Shown: positions 11,701-24,700 of the stretch, piece after piece
Position numbering within the stretch: position 1 is the stretch's first letter
Layout of the letters: every line of letters starts with the position of its first letter
Assembly: GCF_004027225.2 (NCBI RefSeq)
Contig: NC_044291.2
Location: forward strand, 9,036,707-9,100,706
Source of the DNA: Strigops habroptila
Lineage: Eukaryota; Chordata; Aves; Psittaciformes; Psittacidae
Direction: 5' to 3'
DNA length: 64,000 nt
Notes under the pieces: generated by a model
The model's database searches: none
Told to the model about the DNA's origin: nothing
What the model saw: the letters and a program-made list of their open reading frames with translations, nothing else
Program-made: the position numbers and the translations under genes

Positions 11701-14700
11701 GAACTTGCACTATTTTTATGGTGATTTTTGTCTTTAACTATGGTTATGGGAGACTAGAAAGAAGCTGCTGCTTGAAGGTGTCCCAAGCCCAATCTCATAA
11801 CTAAAAGCTACTGATGGCTTCAAGCTGAACTTGTGCCAATTACCGTGAATAAGAAACTCCAGATGACTTTCATCTTAAAGGCTTTTTGAAACATCTTTCT
11901 TGCCTCATTCTTAGGATTTCTACCAATTCCATAATTGGAGAGAAAACTTCTATGTCCCTGAGGTCAGGTTTATTTCCTTGTTTTACCACCATTCTTTTGT
12001 GCAGATTTTGACAGATCACTTAAGCCAAGATGCTTTTGGCTGCAGCTTTTCCATGAGTGCACAGTCTCCTGAGTCATGTCACATCAACTCTGTAGAGGCC
12101 TGGGGACCTCTTTGGGGAACCTTTGTGAGCACCAGCATCTGAAGAGGGTCCTCAGACTTGAGTGCACAGTTGTATTTAACCACTGAGCCTGTACAGAGGC
12201 ACTTTCAGCTTCTGATGCTTCACTACTTAAGAGGGAGATAAAGGAGAAACACCAACATTGACTCATTTTAAATAGGTACTGTGAGGATAAACCCATCTCA
12301 GACTGTGAGGTGACATAAGGTGGCTCTGATACCTGAGGCAGCTAACTCTAACACATATGCTACAGTTCAGGATTCCACTTCTTACCATGGCCAGTTATTA
12401 AAAGTTTCATATTCACACAAAGGAAAACCCTTATTATTACAGCCTAACATTTCCAGAGCAATGCCTTTCCTAACTAGACCCCTATATCTATGTCCCTAAA
12501 GACACTTGAGTTCCCCTTTCCATCTAAGAGGCACTTCGATCATCCTTTCCAACATCATTACTCATCTGCATCCCCGTATGCCTCACACTCTTCCTTAGGT
12601 GGGGTGGGAGGGCCACACACAGATGCGGAACGCTGCTTGAGTCTGATCCTGTCCCACAACTCAGACCCCACCTGATGTTTCTTCACCTGGCTCGTAACCA
12701 GTGTTATTTTCCAGGTTTTCTAGGTCAAACCACATGCCCTTTTCCTGCATAGCAAGTCAGATCATACAATCTGAAGGCCCCTTTCTGACTTACAACATGC
12801 AACTCTCCTTTGTAAGTGTAACATCCTTTTCTGTGATGCCTTGCTCACCCTGCTGCATTTCTCTACTAACCCTGGCTATACCTTGATACAGCTGGATTCA
12901 GTGCGTCTTCCCCTTCACACAACACATGGTCCTGGTGCGTTCTCTGCAACGTTCATCCGAAGTCCAGCACAATGAAATGGAGCTGTTCCCTTCATTTCAC
13001 TGGGCTTCAGTGCTCATGGTTCTTTTTTTCTGCTACCTAAATCAATTTATTAGAACTTGCTCCTGCTGACCCAAAACCACCTCACAGATTTGCCAAGATA
13101 TTCAGGTGTGTCCAGAGACTTCAAGAACCATATTCAGATGAGCAAATGCCCTTTTTCTCTCTCTTAATGAACTTGAAATTGATACAATCCTCTTTCTTTT
13201 GATTTTAGACCCCAGAGTGGGCACCAGAATCTGAATATGCTTCTGGGTGGCTCAATTTTTCATTATGCTGCTTGAATCACACAGAAATAGCCTTGTTTTC
13301 AGGAAATTATGAGAATTTTATGAGAACAGAATAACTGGAATTTCAGGTATCTGAAATCTCCAGATGTGCCTAAAAAATCACGAGTAACTGCTTTATTATT
13401 ATTAAAGCTATTTAATTATCCCATTTCTTCCAGCTTTGTAATTCGTGTATCATCTTCTTCATCTTACTCCCAAGTCATTAATCAGAATACAAAGGGGTTT
13501 AATACCCAGAAAAGAGCTTTTCTATTTGGATTGACTCTTACCAGCAAAGCTCCCTGTTTTGGGAAGGATGCTACATGGGAAGAACTGTTACTATTTGGGC
13601 AGACAATAACTCCTACTGAGCAAAAGCACTCTCTGACACATCTGTGGAAGTTACTGCACTTTTATAACTGTTCCATTTGTACTGCTTTAATATTGCATTT
13701 TATAATATATCCTAATGCCTCTGGTTTCTACCTGCTCTTCAAAAGAGACGGATGGTGCATATCACCTACAGTAACAAAAGGTGGTTTTTCCCCCTATAGC
13801 AAATTTTCAGCTAATTTAATATACCTGTTTTTCTATTGACTTACAAGGCTGACTGATACAATTCTTTTGAACAAGGAAGACAGTTGCACAGCATGAATAA
13901 ATGCCATTAGCTTCCCAAGGAGAAAATACAGTGCAATGGCAGCTGTAAGCTTTCCTTTTTTCTTATTTTCCTCTCATCTGATATCTATTTTTATTCAGTC
14001 ATTTTATTTGAGAAACAAAATGAGAGAAGAACATTGCTATTTGCAGAACCTTTCGAATATGTTGCAGGAGCAGAAGGTTTGGATGGGAGATAGATATGCA
14101 GCATCTCCCTCAAAAGACCATTTTGTGCTGGCAGACAACATCATCACAACAGTGTTAGGAGTGCGATACTGGAGTGTCATTTACTTCATTCTGTGACGAA
14201 CCTCAGATTAGCACCACATTCGAATGCATTCTAATAAATGTAATTTAAAACAATCAATGTTGTCAAATCTGGCCCAGGCACCTACCTCCCTTGGCTTGGG
14301 CTGAGATGTAGAGTACCAACATCATGCTGAAGTGCAATAGGAGAGTGATTCATCTGAGGAAACTTAAAAGCCTCCAACAACAAGGTGATTCATGCTTTGA
14401 GTGCTAATGGTGTTTTGAAGTAACTTCATTTTACTGATTTTGCATTTCCATATCAACTTCCATATCAAATGTTTAACAAGCGTCTACATGAGCTCACATG
14501 TTCATATGTGAGCAGTCAGGTGCAACTCAGCTGAAGTTAAATAAGCCTCTATTTAATGGGGTCTCTCTTTGAAGATAAGCTCAAGAGCATCTTTCTAGCT
14601 AAGACCCTTAATCAGGAGGGGGTTAAGAATCACTTGGGGTAATAAATGTCTTTCAGAAAGGTTTTCAGTTCTCACACACTTCAGTCAAGGATGAATTTCC

Positions 14701-14742
14701 ATTGACCATGTGGATGGGTTTTCAATTCTCAGCAAGTTTATT

Positions 14743-15453
14743 CAGAGTAGCCCTGTGGAGAAGGACTTGGGGGTGTTGGTTGATGAGAAACTGAACATGA
14801 GCCGGCTGTATGTGCTCGCAGCCCAGAAACCAACTGTATCCTGGGCTGCATCAAAAGAAGCATGACCAGCAGGTCGAAGGAGGTGATCCTGCCCCTCTAC
14901 TCTGCTCTCGTGAGACCCCTCTTGGAGTATTGTGTACAGTTCTGGTGTCCTCAACATAAGAAGGACATGGAGCTGTTGGAGCAAATCCAGAGGAGGCCAC
15001 GAGGATGATCAGCATCTGGAGCACCTCTTCTATGAAGACAGGCTGACAAAGTTGGTACTGTTCAGCCTGGAGAAGAGAAGGCTGCATGGAGACCTCATAG
15101 CAGCCTTCCAGTATCCAAAGGGGGCCTACAAGGATGCCAGAGAGGAACTCTTCATTAGGGACTGTAGTGATAGGACAAGGGGTGATGGGTTCAAACTGAA
15201 ACAGGGGAAGTTCAGGTTAGGTATAAGAAAGTTCTTTACTGTGAGGGTGGTGAGGCACTGGCACAGGTTGGCCAAAGAAGTGATAAATGCTCCATCCCTG
15301 CTAGTGTTAAAGGCCAAGTTGGATGGAGTCTTGGGTGACATGGTCTAGTGTGAGGTGTCCCTGTCCATGGCAGGGGAGTTGGAACTAGATGATCTTAAGG
15401 TCCTTTCCAACCCTAACTATTCTATGATTCTATGATTCTGTGATTCTATGATT
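14743..15453 (+). repeat. CR1 LINE, 3' 0.7 kb with end of reverse-transcriptase ORF
   Basis: This is a sense CR1 copy. It begins in the C-terminal part of ORF2 (frame with DRLTKLVLFSLEKRRLHGDL, then EELFIRDCSDRTRGDGFK) and runs through the 3' UTR into a tail of ATTCTATG/ATTCTGTG units ending at 15453. A 139-codon open stretch at 14932-15348 is this ORF2 remnant, not a host gene. Compared with the CR1 protein, the frame is broken near 15001, where part of the RRAxRMI motif is lost. It is 5' truncated and inactive. Confidence 0.95.
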
Positions 15454-18220
15454 TCCTTTCAGAAGCAGAGTAGATAAGTAAATATTAACAAGGGGCTGGG
15501 ATATTTTGTATTTTTCTGCTAAAGAGAGTCCCTTGCAATCTGTCAAAAAATAATTAGAACTGCTGGTTTTGTGGCTCACTTGTTTTTCTCCCTTCTTGTC
15601 CTTTTATGCAAAGCTCTTTGCTGCAGAGGATGCAGCATGTGCCAATGGAAATCCAGGGCAAGCACTTGCTATTTAGCCTCTTGGACCAGAGCTTGTGAGA
15701 ATTGATGCAGCCTTGGTCAGAAAGCATGAAAGCAGTGAACTGTGCTGTGGAAATCAGACATAATCAGGCAGATGATGGTGTGATAGGGTTTGTAGAGGGA
15801 TGTTGTTAGGATCTAGAGAGTAACAGAGCATAGCGCTGAAGTTAGGTTTGAAAGTGCATCACCTGCTACAAGCCAGGATATATAGATAGCCACAGTACCC
15901 CAAAAGCACCTATTTAATGGGGAGGGGCAGTGGTTATTTACTGCATAATACAAAGCTACAGAAGCATCCACTCATTCTGCAGTGTTACCCAGTTTAAAAA
16001 TTACTGGCTGCCTTAACAGTATAGCTGCCTTAGCTGAGCTATAGACAGCTATTTCACATCTATATTTCAAGGTATTTCACCCATCACAAAAGGGGAATCA
16101 TTCATAGATCCTGCTATTACCTGGGGCAATCTTAGGCATGTGTCTTTGCTGTCTTGGAATGCTGTATAGCATGGTATCACTGCTCTGTGCTCCTATATAT
16201 TGTATGACCTTCCCAGCAGGCTTCAGCATTTCCAACTCACTAAACTCTCTGGGTTTCCAATGCTGTACTAGTGGGCTAACCAAATTCAGTTTAGAAAGTA
16301 ACAGGCCAAATTTAATCTGGATTACACTCGTTTACACAAGGGATTAGTTTGTCCTCTTTTCCCTCACTGGTCTTCGTTAATCTATTTTTCTTTTGCAGGC
16401 ATCACCACTAAAGTATCTGGTTGTGTAGTTCTAAGTTTAGCACAAGTGTTTTACAGTTTGAAGAGCTGAGCATATACATCCATATGCCACTGTAAAAGCC
16501 TACAAGCTCACAAAGGACCATCCCCTCCTCATGACACCAAACACGAGGTAACATCCTTAAAACTACACAACCATTGTTCTCTTGAACATCATCTTCCTGG
16601 TGAGCTATGCTGGTACCTGCTCAGCCACGAGCAAGAGATGCTGAATTGTCTTTTCCAGAACAGTAGATGCTGCCAGTCAGTGTACAATCTTTGTAATTTG
16701 GATGGTCTTGCATTTCAGGACTGTCACATTGTTAAGGAGAGCTGGGCAGCAATGATGGTGTTAGGTCTCCATGTTCTGTTTCCCAAAGGGCAGGTTTGCT
16801 GCTCTGCAGGACTGCTTTAAGGCATCAAAAGAACTTTCACAGGTAAGACTGTGTAAATCATTCCCTTGTAATTGAACATTAATTTCCAGTACAAACCAGT
16901 GAGAACCACCGCTGCTAGCAGCTGCCCAGAAGTTTTGCATTCACCAGGCAGGATCCAGCAGGTGAGGATCCGCCTCATCCAACCTGTCAGGCTTGAGAGT
17001 TTTCCTAAGGAAGGCCTGACCAAGCGAGACTATTGTCTCATCCTTGAGGAGAGGAGGCTGCTTCCCTTTGTCTCTGATTAGAACAGATTGTGCCTGTTTC
17101 CACGGTGATGAGAGGTGCTCCAAAAAACACTACTTTGAAAATCTATAGAAGCCTTTGTAGTGCTGTGATTTTATTTAAAAAGTTAGTAGTAATAACAATA
17201 AAATCCCAGGACTCTGTAATGCCAGAGGTGTAAAGAAGAATGGGATTAAAATAGAAAGTTCCTACCTCTGGTTTTCAAGTCCACAAGCCCAAATCAGAGG
17301 AAACTGGAGAACTACACCAATAAATACCTATTTTTCTGTTCTGATGTTCTTCCCAAGGCATCCCTTGTTACTCTCTACTGAAGGTAAGATGCTGAGCTAA
17401 GTGAACCATTGCTAAGATCCCGTTTGGCCTCTCTGACGCCCTTGTATTACCAAAGCAGGAATAGCTGAGACAAATGATACTCACAGTCCTTTTGATCATG
17501 TTATACAAGTAAACTGACTTGCATAGATATGAATCAAAAGAGGACACACATCTGACTGTGAAAGTTTTCAGAAACACCAAAAGCATCTTTCAAGTTCAAC
17601 TGGCCAGAAAACAAGGAGTCATCTCACATCAAAAATGCAGGGTTAAGAATGACTGGTCTTTCCACACTGGGAACAAGTAGGAATGTTTCCAGTTAAAAAA
17701 GTCTCATTTGAGTTCTGTGAGAAGCGCAGTGGCTGGGTAATAGTCCCAGGCTAGGACAGAGGAGAGGCTTGTGGACAGGATAGAAATGAACATTAATTCG
17801 CTAGCTGCAAACAAGCCAGGGCAGGAAGGTGAATACAGAGACCCTCTGTGGTCCTAACATCATGCTTTCAGCCACTTTGGTGTGACCACCTTCTTTCTGT
17901 GCCTCTGCCTAGAACATGCTTCCTGCTTCAAAAACATCTTTCTGACAAATTTCTATGAAATTCTTCGAGGAAAATCCTACCCAGCATGTCCAGACCTTCA
18001 CAGGCAAGAGCACCAATCACCAAACTCAAAGCCTGGGTTACCTCTGAGCACAGAGCTCTGGAGATCACAGCTCTGGGACACTGCTGGGAATAAGAAGAGA
18101 TTACCCTGTGCAACAGAAAGGCAGAGCTCCAGGGTATTTTAGTGTAGTGAACTGTAGCTGGACTGGGTAGGAAATGGGACAGGATTTGCATAGCTTTCTG
18201 TTTCACAGAAAGCCAGTGGT
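15454..18220. other. Intergenic 5' flank of TNFSF8
   Basis: No supported gene or recognisable repeat. The proximal promoter of TNFSF8 begins near the right end of this stretch. Confidence 0.6.
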
Positions 18221-18229
18221 GGGGCGGGG
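18221..18229 (+). promoter_or_regulatory. GC box (Sp1-type) upstream of TNFSF8
   Basis: GGGGCGGGG is a consensus Sp1/KLF site about 290 bp upstream of the TATA box, in otherwise moderate-GC sequence. It may be part of the proximal promoter. Confidence 0.3.
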
Positions 18230-18437
18230 GACGGTGGATCTGGGTAACTGTTCACCCTCTGACATTAGAAACCTCCGACACAGCACCCGAGAATGATGCT
18301 GCGAAATCCCTGACCAAGAACATGAAGCTCCTTCCCCTCTTCACAGCTGCATCCTGCTTCACGCCCCCGGGTCCCTCTTTTTTTGTAATACGAGTGATGA
18401 AGGTTTTTTTCCAGATCACATGAGCCAGGATGAAGGG

Positions 18438-18458
18438 GGAAAATCCTGCCGGGAAAAG
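18438..18458 (+). promoter_or_regulatory. NFAT/Rel-like GGAAAA motifs upstream of the TATA box
   Basis: Two GGAAAA cores lie at 18438-18443 and 18452-18457, about 60-80 bp upstream of the TATA box. The first extends to GGAAAATCC, close to a Rel/CD28-response type site. NFAT and Rel sites are expected in promoters of activation-induced T-cell cytokines. The motifs are short and could be chance. Confidence 0.35.
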
Positions 18459-18515
18459 AGATGCACTGCAACTCAAACCTGATCAAGGGGAGATACAGAG
18501 CAGTACCCTGAGAGG

Positions 18516-18523
18516 TATATAAG
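18516..18523 (+). promoter_or_regulatory. TATA box of TNFSF8
   Basis: TATATAAG is a near-ideal TATA box. With normal 25-31 bp spacing, transcription would begin near 18541-18550. That is downstream of the first in-frame ATG (18525) and upstream of the second (18582). The position therefore bears directly on which start codon is used. Confidence 0.7.
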
Positions 18524-18524
18524 A

Positions 18525-18719
18525 ATGTGCTCGGCACAAGAGCAAACACTTTTTCAGGTGAAGGACTTGCATGAGTCAGCCATGCATGTGAAGGAAGATA
18601 CCATTTCAAGGAGGCTTGGAGCAACTAACAGAACGTGTTTGTATTTCACCATCGCTACCCTTGTTATGTTACTCATCTTTGCATTAGCCACCGTCATGGT
18701 CTTAGTCGTTCAAAGGATG
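18525..18719 (+). CDS. TNFSF8: TNFSF8 exon 1: cytoplasmic tail and transmembrane helix
   Basis: This exon encodes 65 residues if translation starts at 18525, or 46 if it starts at 18582. The hydrophobic helix covers about residues 39-62 and is followed by QRM. The donor is GTAAGA at 18720, after a complete ATG codon (phase 0). Counting from 18525 puts 19 residues before the MHV motif, the same number as in human CD30L, which supports the upstream start. However, the TATA box lies immediately 5' of that ATG. The 18582 ATG has G at -3 (GCCATG), a better context than the first (A at -3, T at +4). The sequon-like NRT at 35-37 is on the cytoplasmic side and should not be glycosylated. Confidence 0.93.
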
Positions 18720-21700
18720 GTAAGAAATTTCTAACTTTATTCATTCTCCCTTTCTCCCCTTTTCTCTTTTTCCCCTCTCACTCGTAGTGCTTTCCCAAAA
18801 TTATCCTGTGGCCAGGAAAACAGTCACTGCCTCCTCTTATAAATTCACCCTCATGAATTAGGGGAGGAAAGAAGAAACAAAGATGGAAAGAATAGAACTT
18901 TCAACTTTTCTCCATGGCAGCATTAATTTCTAGCATGCAATTTCTAGCATGCAATTTCTACTCTGTAAATGGAAGTGGAAAACTCGTAATCTGAGATGCA
19001 AGTCACCCTCTGTCCTGCCTACTTAGGACAAGAGGTGGAGAGAAGATATAGTTCCTCAGTGTTTGCTACCTCTTTTTGCATATGTCTCAGTTCACTTCGT
19101 TGGAGAACGACCACTTTCTGAGATGGTCTGGTCTGGTTTCTAGAGTATACATGCGTTCCTTTGAAATACTGATGAATTTCAGTAATGGATGTAACAAGAG
19201 ACATCTCTGTGAGACACTGTGTGAATGCACCATGCTGTGGTGTGGCAGAACTTTCTTGGACTACCCAGAGCAGTGGATGGGGTCAAAGTCCCTTCTGCTC
19301 TCTTTTTTTTGTCAGTCCCATTCTTGGGTGGGATTTTTAATGCAAAACTAGAGCTATAGCAAGGATGACTGAGGACATAAGTGAGGCAAGATCTCACAAA
19401 GTCTCACAAAAACAACTGTTCCCTCTGCCTATAGACATTTTTTCCTTCTTAAAATGAAGAGAATGGCTCTCAAATGCATCTGGGGTTGAATGAGGAATCA
19501 GTGAGAAGTTACAGCCAGGGCAGAGGCACAGGTGGTTGTGAATATAAAAAGCTCATTTCTAATCTTACCAGGAACACTGCCATGAGTTTTACCAGCATGA
19601 AATGCCAGGTTAGACATTTTACAGGCTTTGAAATCTTACTGCAAATATCTAAGTGCTAAAGTACCACAACTATTCATAGCAACGTGGGGCTGCTGGAGGA
19701 AGTTGGCCATGGAAAACAAAATATGATGTTTCAGCTCAGTGTTTTCTCTTACTAAATTAATTCTGTGCAATTTGTGTGCCTCTGTATGCACATTACCCAG
19801 AAATGAAACCAGGAAGGCCTGACTGATATTTCTTTGTTGCACCAGAGAGGAGACATTTACCTGAAATCAGCGTTCTTCTGAAAGAGAAGCAGTTTGGGCA
19901 CAGTTAGAATGAGACGTGGGGGTTTTCAAGTGACAAATAGTGGGACATTAAGAGAGATCTTTAAAATGACAGCTTGGGTAATTACAGAATTGCCAAAGCT
20001 TCCCTGTATAATGAGAGTTTCATTTGTACGTATGAAAGTAAGCATTAAATTACCTCTCCATGAGGATAAACACAGTTACACTAGTTGCCAGAGGAACAAT
20101 ATTACTGAAAGACTCAAGCTTTTCATTTAAAAGAGTAATGACATTATTGCAGCTGCTTTGGAAATGAGTTTGGCTGAAGGAGAAAGCAGGAAGCTGAGGT
20201 GTGTGAGGAACACAAATAAAATCGAGCATCAATTTTACACTGTGAGAGGAACTTGGCAGTAAAAGCATAACTTGTGTTCTTGCTCTCAGGCACCTGAAAG
20301 ACCCCCAGGTTCTGAAGCAGCATAGTCATTCTCCATCCGTGACTGGTATTAAACTTCCAGACTCAGGAACAAGTGTTGGTCCTGCGAGACAGGTTCCTCA
20401 AGAAACTCCAGGGCTTACTCCAAAACTATTTTAGCTCATGGTCACAGCGTCAGTGTAAGGCTAGGTACAAACTCCTTTGGTAAACACAGTTATGGTTGGG
20501 CTGAGCATTGTGTAGTATTGACTTCAGCAGCTCCAGGACACGGAGTCTGGATGGTTCTTGTACCTGGAGCCCTGTGGACATTGAGTCTTACTGACGTAGG
20601 GTTTAGAGCATCATCAATTGGCTTAATTATTTTCTTTGTAACTTCTAAAGAGAGGACCAATATATTGTGTGATCAGCCTCTTGGAAGGATCTGTTTTTCT
20701 CTCCAGATATTGTCAGCTGGATTATGTGAGTGGTCCTTGACCACAGGGGCAATGGTTGCGACTTCATGCCCTCCCTATGCTGAGTTGAGATAGCAACTTT
20801 TCGTCTGTTCAAAGGAGTGTTGGGTTAAAGGGTCTTAGAGACAATGCAGGCCCTTTTGACCTGTGCCTCAGGTATCACTGCATTAAGAGGCGGCTTCTGA
20901 TGGCAAGTAGTTCATACAGTCTCCTAACCCTACTGCAGGTACATGCAAGTTGTTGTTTGTCTTCCTTTTGATGAATTTACACTTGTCTAGTTTAAGATGA
21001 AGGATGATGCACTAGCAAGGGAAAATCAAACCTTGTAGAAACAAGGCAATGGCCTCATCCAGTAATATCTGGATGCTCTGAATAGAAGGAAATCCAACAT
21101 GAAAGACCAAAACAAAAAAGCAACTATGATTCCAGAGCTGCTTCTCTGAATCTAACAGCACTTAAAATACACATTACCCCCCTCACACACACACATCCAT
21201 TTTCCAACACCCCAAGAACTTGCCTTTTCACCTTGTTTTCAAGAAGGGTGGCACAGCACATTGGTATCAGACCTAGGAGGTGTCATTTTGGGGAACTAAA
21301 CTAGGTTTTTTAGAACTATATGCAGTGCTTAAATCAGTCCATTTCTTCAGCTTTCACCTGCAGAAATCCTTGGCTTCAGACCGTTCACTTGTTTAGATCT
21401 TCCACAAGTGACTTTATTTTTCTCTGGAATAAAAATAGCTGCTCTGTGGTGGTCAGTAGCCTTCATTTATTTTCTTAAGACTGTTATGAGAATGCCAATA
21501 CATCCACCCTTCTGCCTGCTGCATTTCACTGCTGCTGGATATAGGTATATATACACATCTATGTGTGTATGTATACACATCTATGTATGTGTATATACAT
21601 ATACATGTAGGTATATATACACAACTATGTATTTATACATATACATCTATGCAGATGTTTATGTATATAGATATACGCAAAATCAGTGAATAAGTATGGG

Positions 21701-24700
21701 ACAGAAAGGACTAGACAAATGCCATTTTAAGACCCACAGACCTTAGCAAATCTTACACTGTACTGCAACAAATGCTGTACAAGACTCCTAGGCCACCTAC
21801 CTCTATGGACAAATTCTGTGTGAACGTCCAAAGTCTGTAATCTGGGACAGTCCATCACTGCTCTGGATTTTGTAGACTTCATATTTTTAACCTCCAGACT
21901 GCATGGGCAAATCTTTTCAGCACCATTAAGGCACCAGTGTGGCAAATGCCAAGAGCCAGTGCAGTTACCTGTATTTGCTGATATAGTTTTCCAGGCTGCT
22001 GGAGTTAAAAATGTCAAACTCCTTTAGCAGTGGGACTGCTGTAACCAGAAATTGCTCATACAGCATCTAGCACGATACAGCCTATAGCACCTAGTATGAT
22101 AACACTATCAGTGATTAATGTCTGCTGAAAGATAACCCCTCCACGCACTGCCCCACTCGGTGCCTACTGGCCCCCTCTGGCGGGCAACCCTGACAAAAAG
22201 AAAAAGTTAAAAACCCAAAACACTAACTACTGCCCCGAAGGCAGATTTCCACTCGCTGAACACCACAGGAAAACCAGTGAGGCATTTTAGAAAAGAAATG
22301 TATTGTTCCAACGCTTGCTGTCGGTGTTTTGTACAGTGACAGTCACCTGCTGTAAGGAGAGGTGACTTTAGTAGGGTTTGTCAGGACTGGAAAAACTGAA
22401 TTTCACACAGGGCTCTGTTTCATAGAATCATCTAGGTCAGAAAAGACATTTAAGATCATCAAGTCCAACTGTTCTCAGCACTGTCAAGGCCACTACTAAC
22501 CCATGTCATTAAAGGCCTTGTCTACATGATGTGTGAACACTTCCAGGGACAATGACTCCAGCACTGCCCTGGGCAGCCTGTTCCAATGCCTGAGCACCCT
22601 TTGGGGAAGGAATTGTTTCTCATCTCCATCTAAACCTCCCCTGGTGCAGCTTGAGGCCATTTTCTCTTGTCCTGTCACATGTTCCTTGGGAAAACATACC
22701 AGCACCTCCTGGCTCCATCCTCCTATGATGTGATGCTCATTATGAGATCAGCTGTGGGGACGGTGCTCCACTTTCTGGCATTTCAATATGAAGTTTCTAC
22801 CTTTGCCTCTTGGCCAACCACCTGAAGTGCCACCTCCTGCCTTCCCCTTCAGCCAGAGATGGTTAATGATTGTTGGAGGCTGAGCAGAGACACAGGAGAG
22901 CCCTGAGGCTCTTCTTGAAGTGGCAAAACTTCCTTTGAGGGCAGCAGCCCAAAGAGCTTGTCCCCATAGAGCCGCTGTATGGACATGCTTTTGGGAGAGC
23001 CCTGGACCTTGTTCAGCTGACCCCAGGCCAGTTTTTGGGGGGCTGTGATTTGGAGGTGTGTTTTCTTGGGCTTTCTAGAAGCAGATACATACTCCAGAAT
23101 GTTAAATGGTTAAATGACTATTCAGGGTTCTAACACAGGACATGACCCTTTAGCAGCACCAATCTGGCTCAGCCTGGGAAAAGTTCTTTTAAAATAAGGC
23201 AAAAGAAGAAAGAAATAACTTTCACTGGCACCTGATTATCATTTTCCCTAATGAAGCAAACTCAAACTATGCTACTTGCTGAGTAAAGACTGAGATCCTT
23301 CAGCAGCAGCACCCAGCTCACTCCAGACAGGGTGAAATTCATTGTCATGCATCCCGCCTGTGCTGGCACTGTAGAATTGAATTTCTCTGGGCTCCTATTG
23401 CGTGCCTCTTTGCATTCCAAATCACAGCATTATATGCAATATTTTTGCTGTCAGAAAAGAAAGAAGTAATGCCAGTAATATTGCAAAGCAATCTGTAAAG
23501 CTCCATTTGAATATCTATTCAATTGTCACTAAAATAAATTGCATTAGTATCTGCTGTTTCCACCCACTGGGAGACTTCCCAGGTGAGAACACAATACATT
23601 AGTACATTTCTGTTGCCCTGACTCCAAAGCAAGCTGCAAGCCATCAGCCTTGTCCTGCAGGCCACCTCCAAGGGAGGGCTGCAAGGTGAACACCTCACTG
23701 ATGATAATGGCTCAATCAGTTTACCAACTTCTTCTCTGCTGCCTGCTTTCATTTAGCATAATCTACTTGGGGACAGAGCATTCCCATGCAGAAATGCCTT
23801 TAGTTCTCTGCAGATGGCAGACGTGCTCACACATTGCATTGAGAAGCAAGGCTTCCCTTTTCCCTGAGTGCACATGAGAGCGACAGCTCAGTGCAAGAGT
23901 CCAAGGCAGGAGCTGAGATGCTCCTTGGGAGCATTTTCAGCAGAGACTGTTCTCAGTCCCACATTTGATGGTAAGTGTGCGCAGGATCCATGGGAGTTTG
24001 CAAGGGAGGATGGCATGAGACCAAGCACCAAAAAGCTTGGAAATGCCTGGTTTTCCAAACTAGAGCTTTAGGTTCCTCTTCTTCTAATCCAAATGCCTTC
24101 TTGCACAGTTTAGGAAGATAACCTGGAGAATTATTGTCTCAACAAATAACTTCTCCCCTCTCGTACATAGGTGTGGGGAGAGAAAATGAACAAATCATGT
24201 ATTACAGATACTCAAATCATGAGGCACCTATGCCATCTGTCTGCAGGACACAGCATTTTGGCATTAGACTGAAAGATAATGTTGCTTTGCTGGAAACAGA
24301 TGCAGCTTTACACTTCAGCCATAGTTGAAAACGTGGTCACATTAGGCCAATGTCTAATTAAAAGTATTCTTAAATATTGAAAGCTAGAACATTAAATACC
24401 ACAAATACACACAATCTGACTTCTCTCACTGTCCAACCATCTTTCTTCTCCATGTGTTATCCTATTTACACATAGAAATAGTGCTTATGAACCACTATGA
24501 AGTTGTCTCCCATCACATACATGGTGTGCCTCATTTCTCTAAGGAGATATTAATGTTCTGCTAAATCTTGTACCAGCTTCCCAAATTTCTTCTTCTTGGG
24601 CATCTGTTTAGTCACTGAAACAGGCTCCCCAGGAAAGTGGTCACAGCACCAAGCTTGTCAGAGTTCAGGGAACATCTGTACAATGCTTTTAGTCATATAG

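Larger units (their letters stand above)
5221..14742. other. Intergenic, no supported gene
   Basis: Apart from a CR1 fragment (6353-6487) and a TTTA-rich stretch (8680-8724), I see no gene or known repeat. The longest open frame (13366-13839, 157 codons, +) has no recognisable motif and a biased, low-complexity composition. Confidence 0.65.

Noticed and set aside
13366..13839. 157-residue open frame on the + strand
   Set aside because: AT-rich, Leu/Ser/Phe-biased, with no domain, no good start context and no splice or promoter support. Most likely chance.
14932..15348. 138-residue open frame as a host gene
   Set aside because: It reads as the C-terminal end of CR1 ORF2 and runs into a CR1 3' tail of ATTCTATG repeats.
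21538..21676. Possible CRISPR-like or regulatory array
   Set aside because: The repeats are short, irregular TATACA/TATGTA units of a microsatellite with no spacers.
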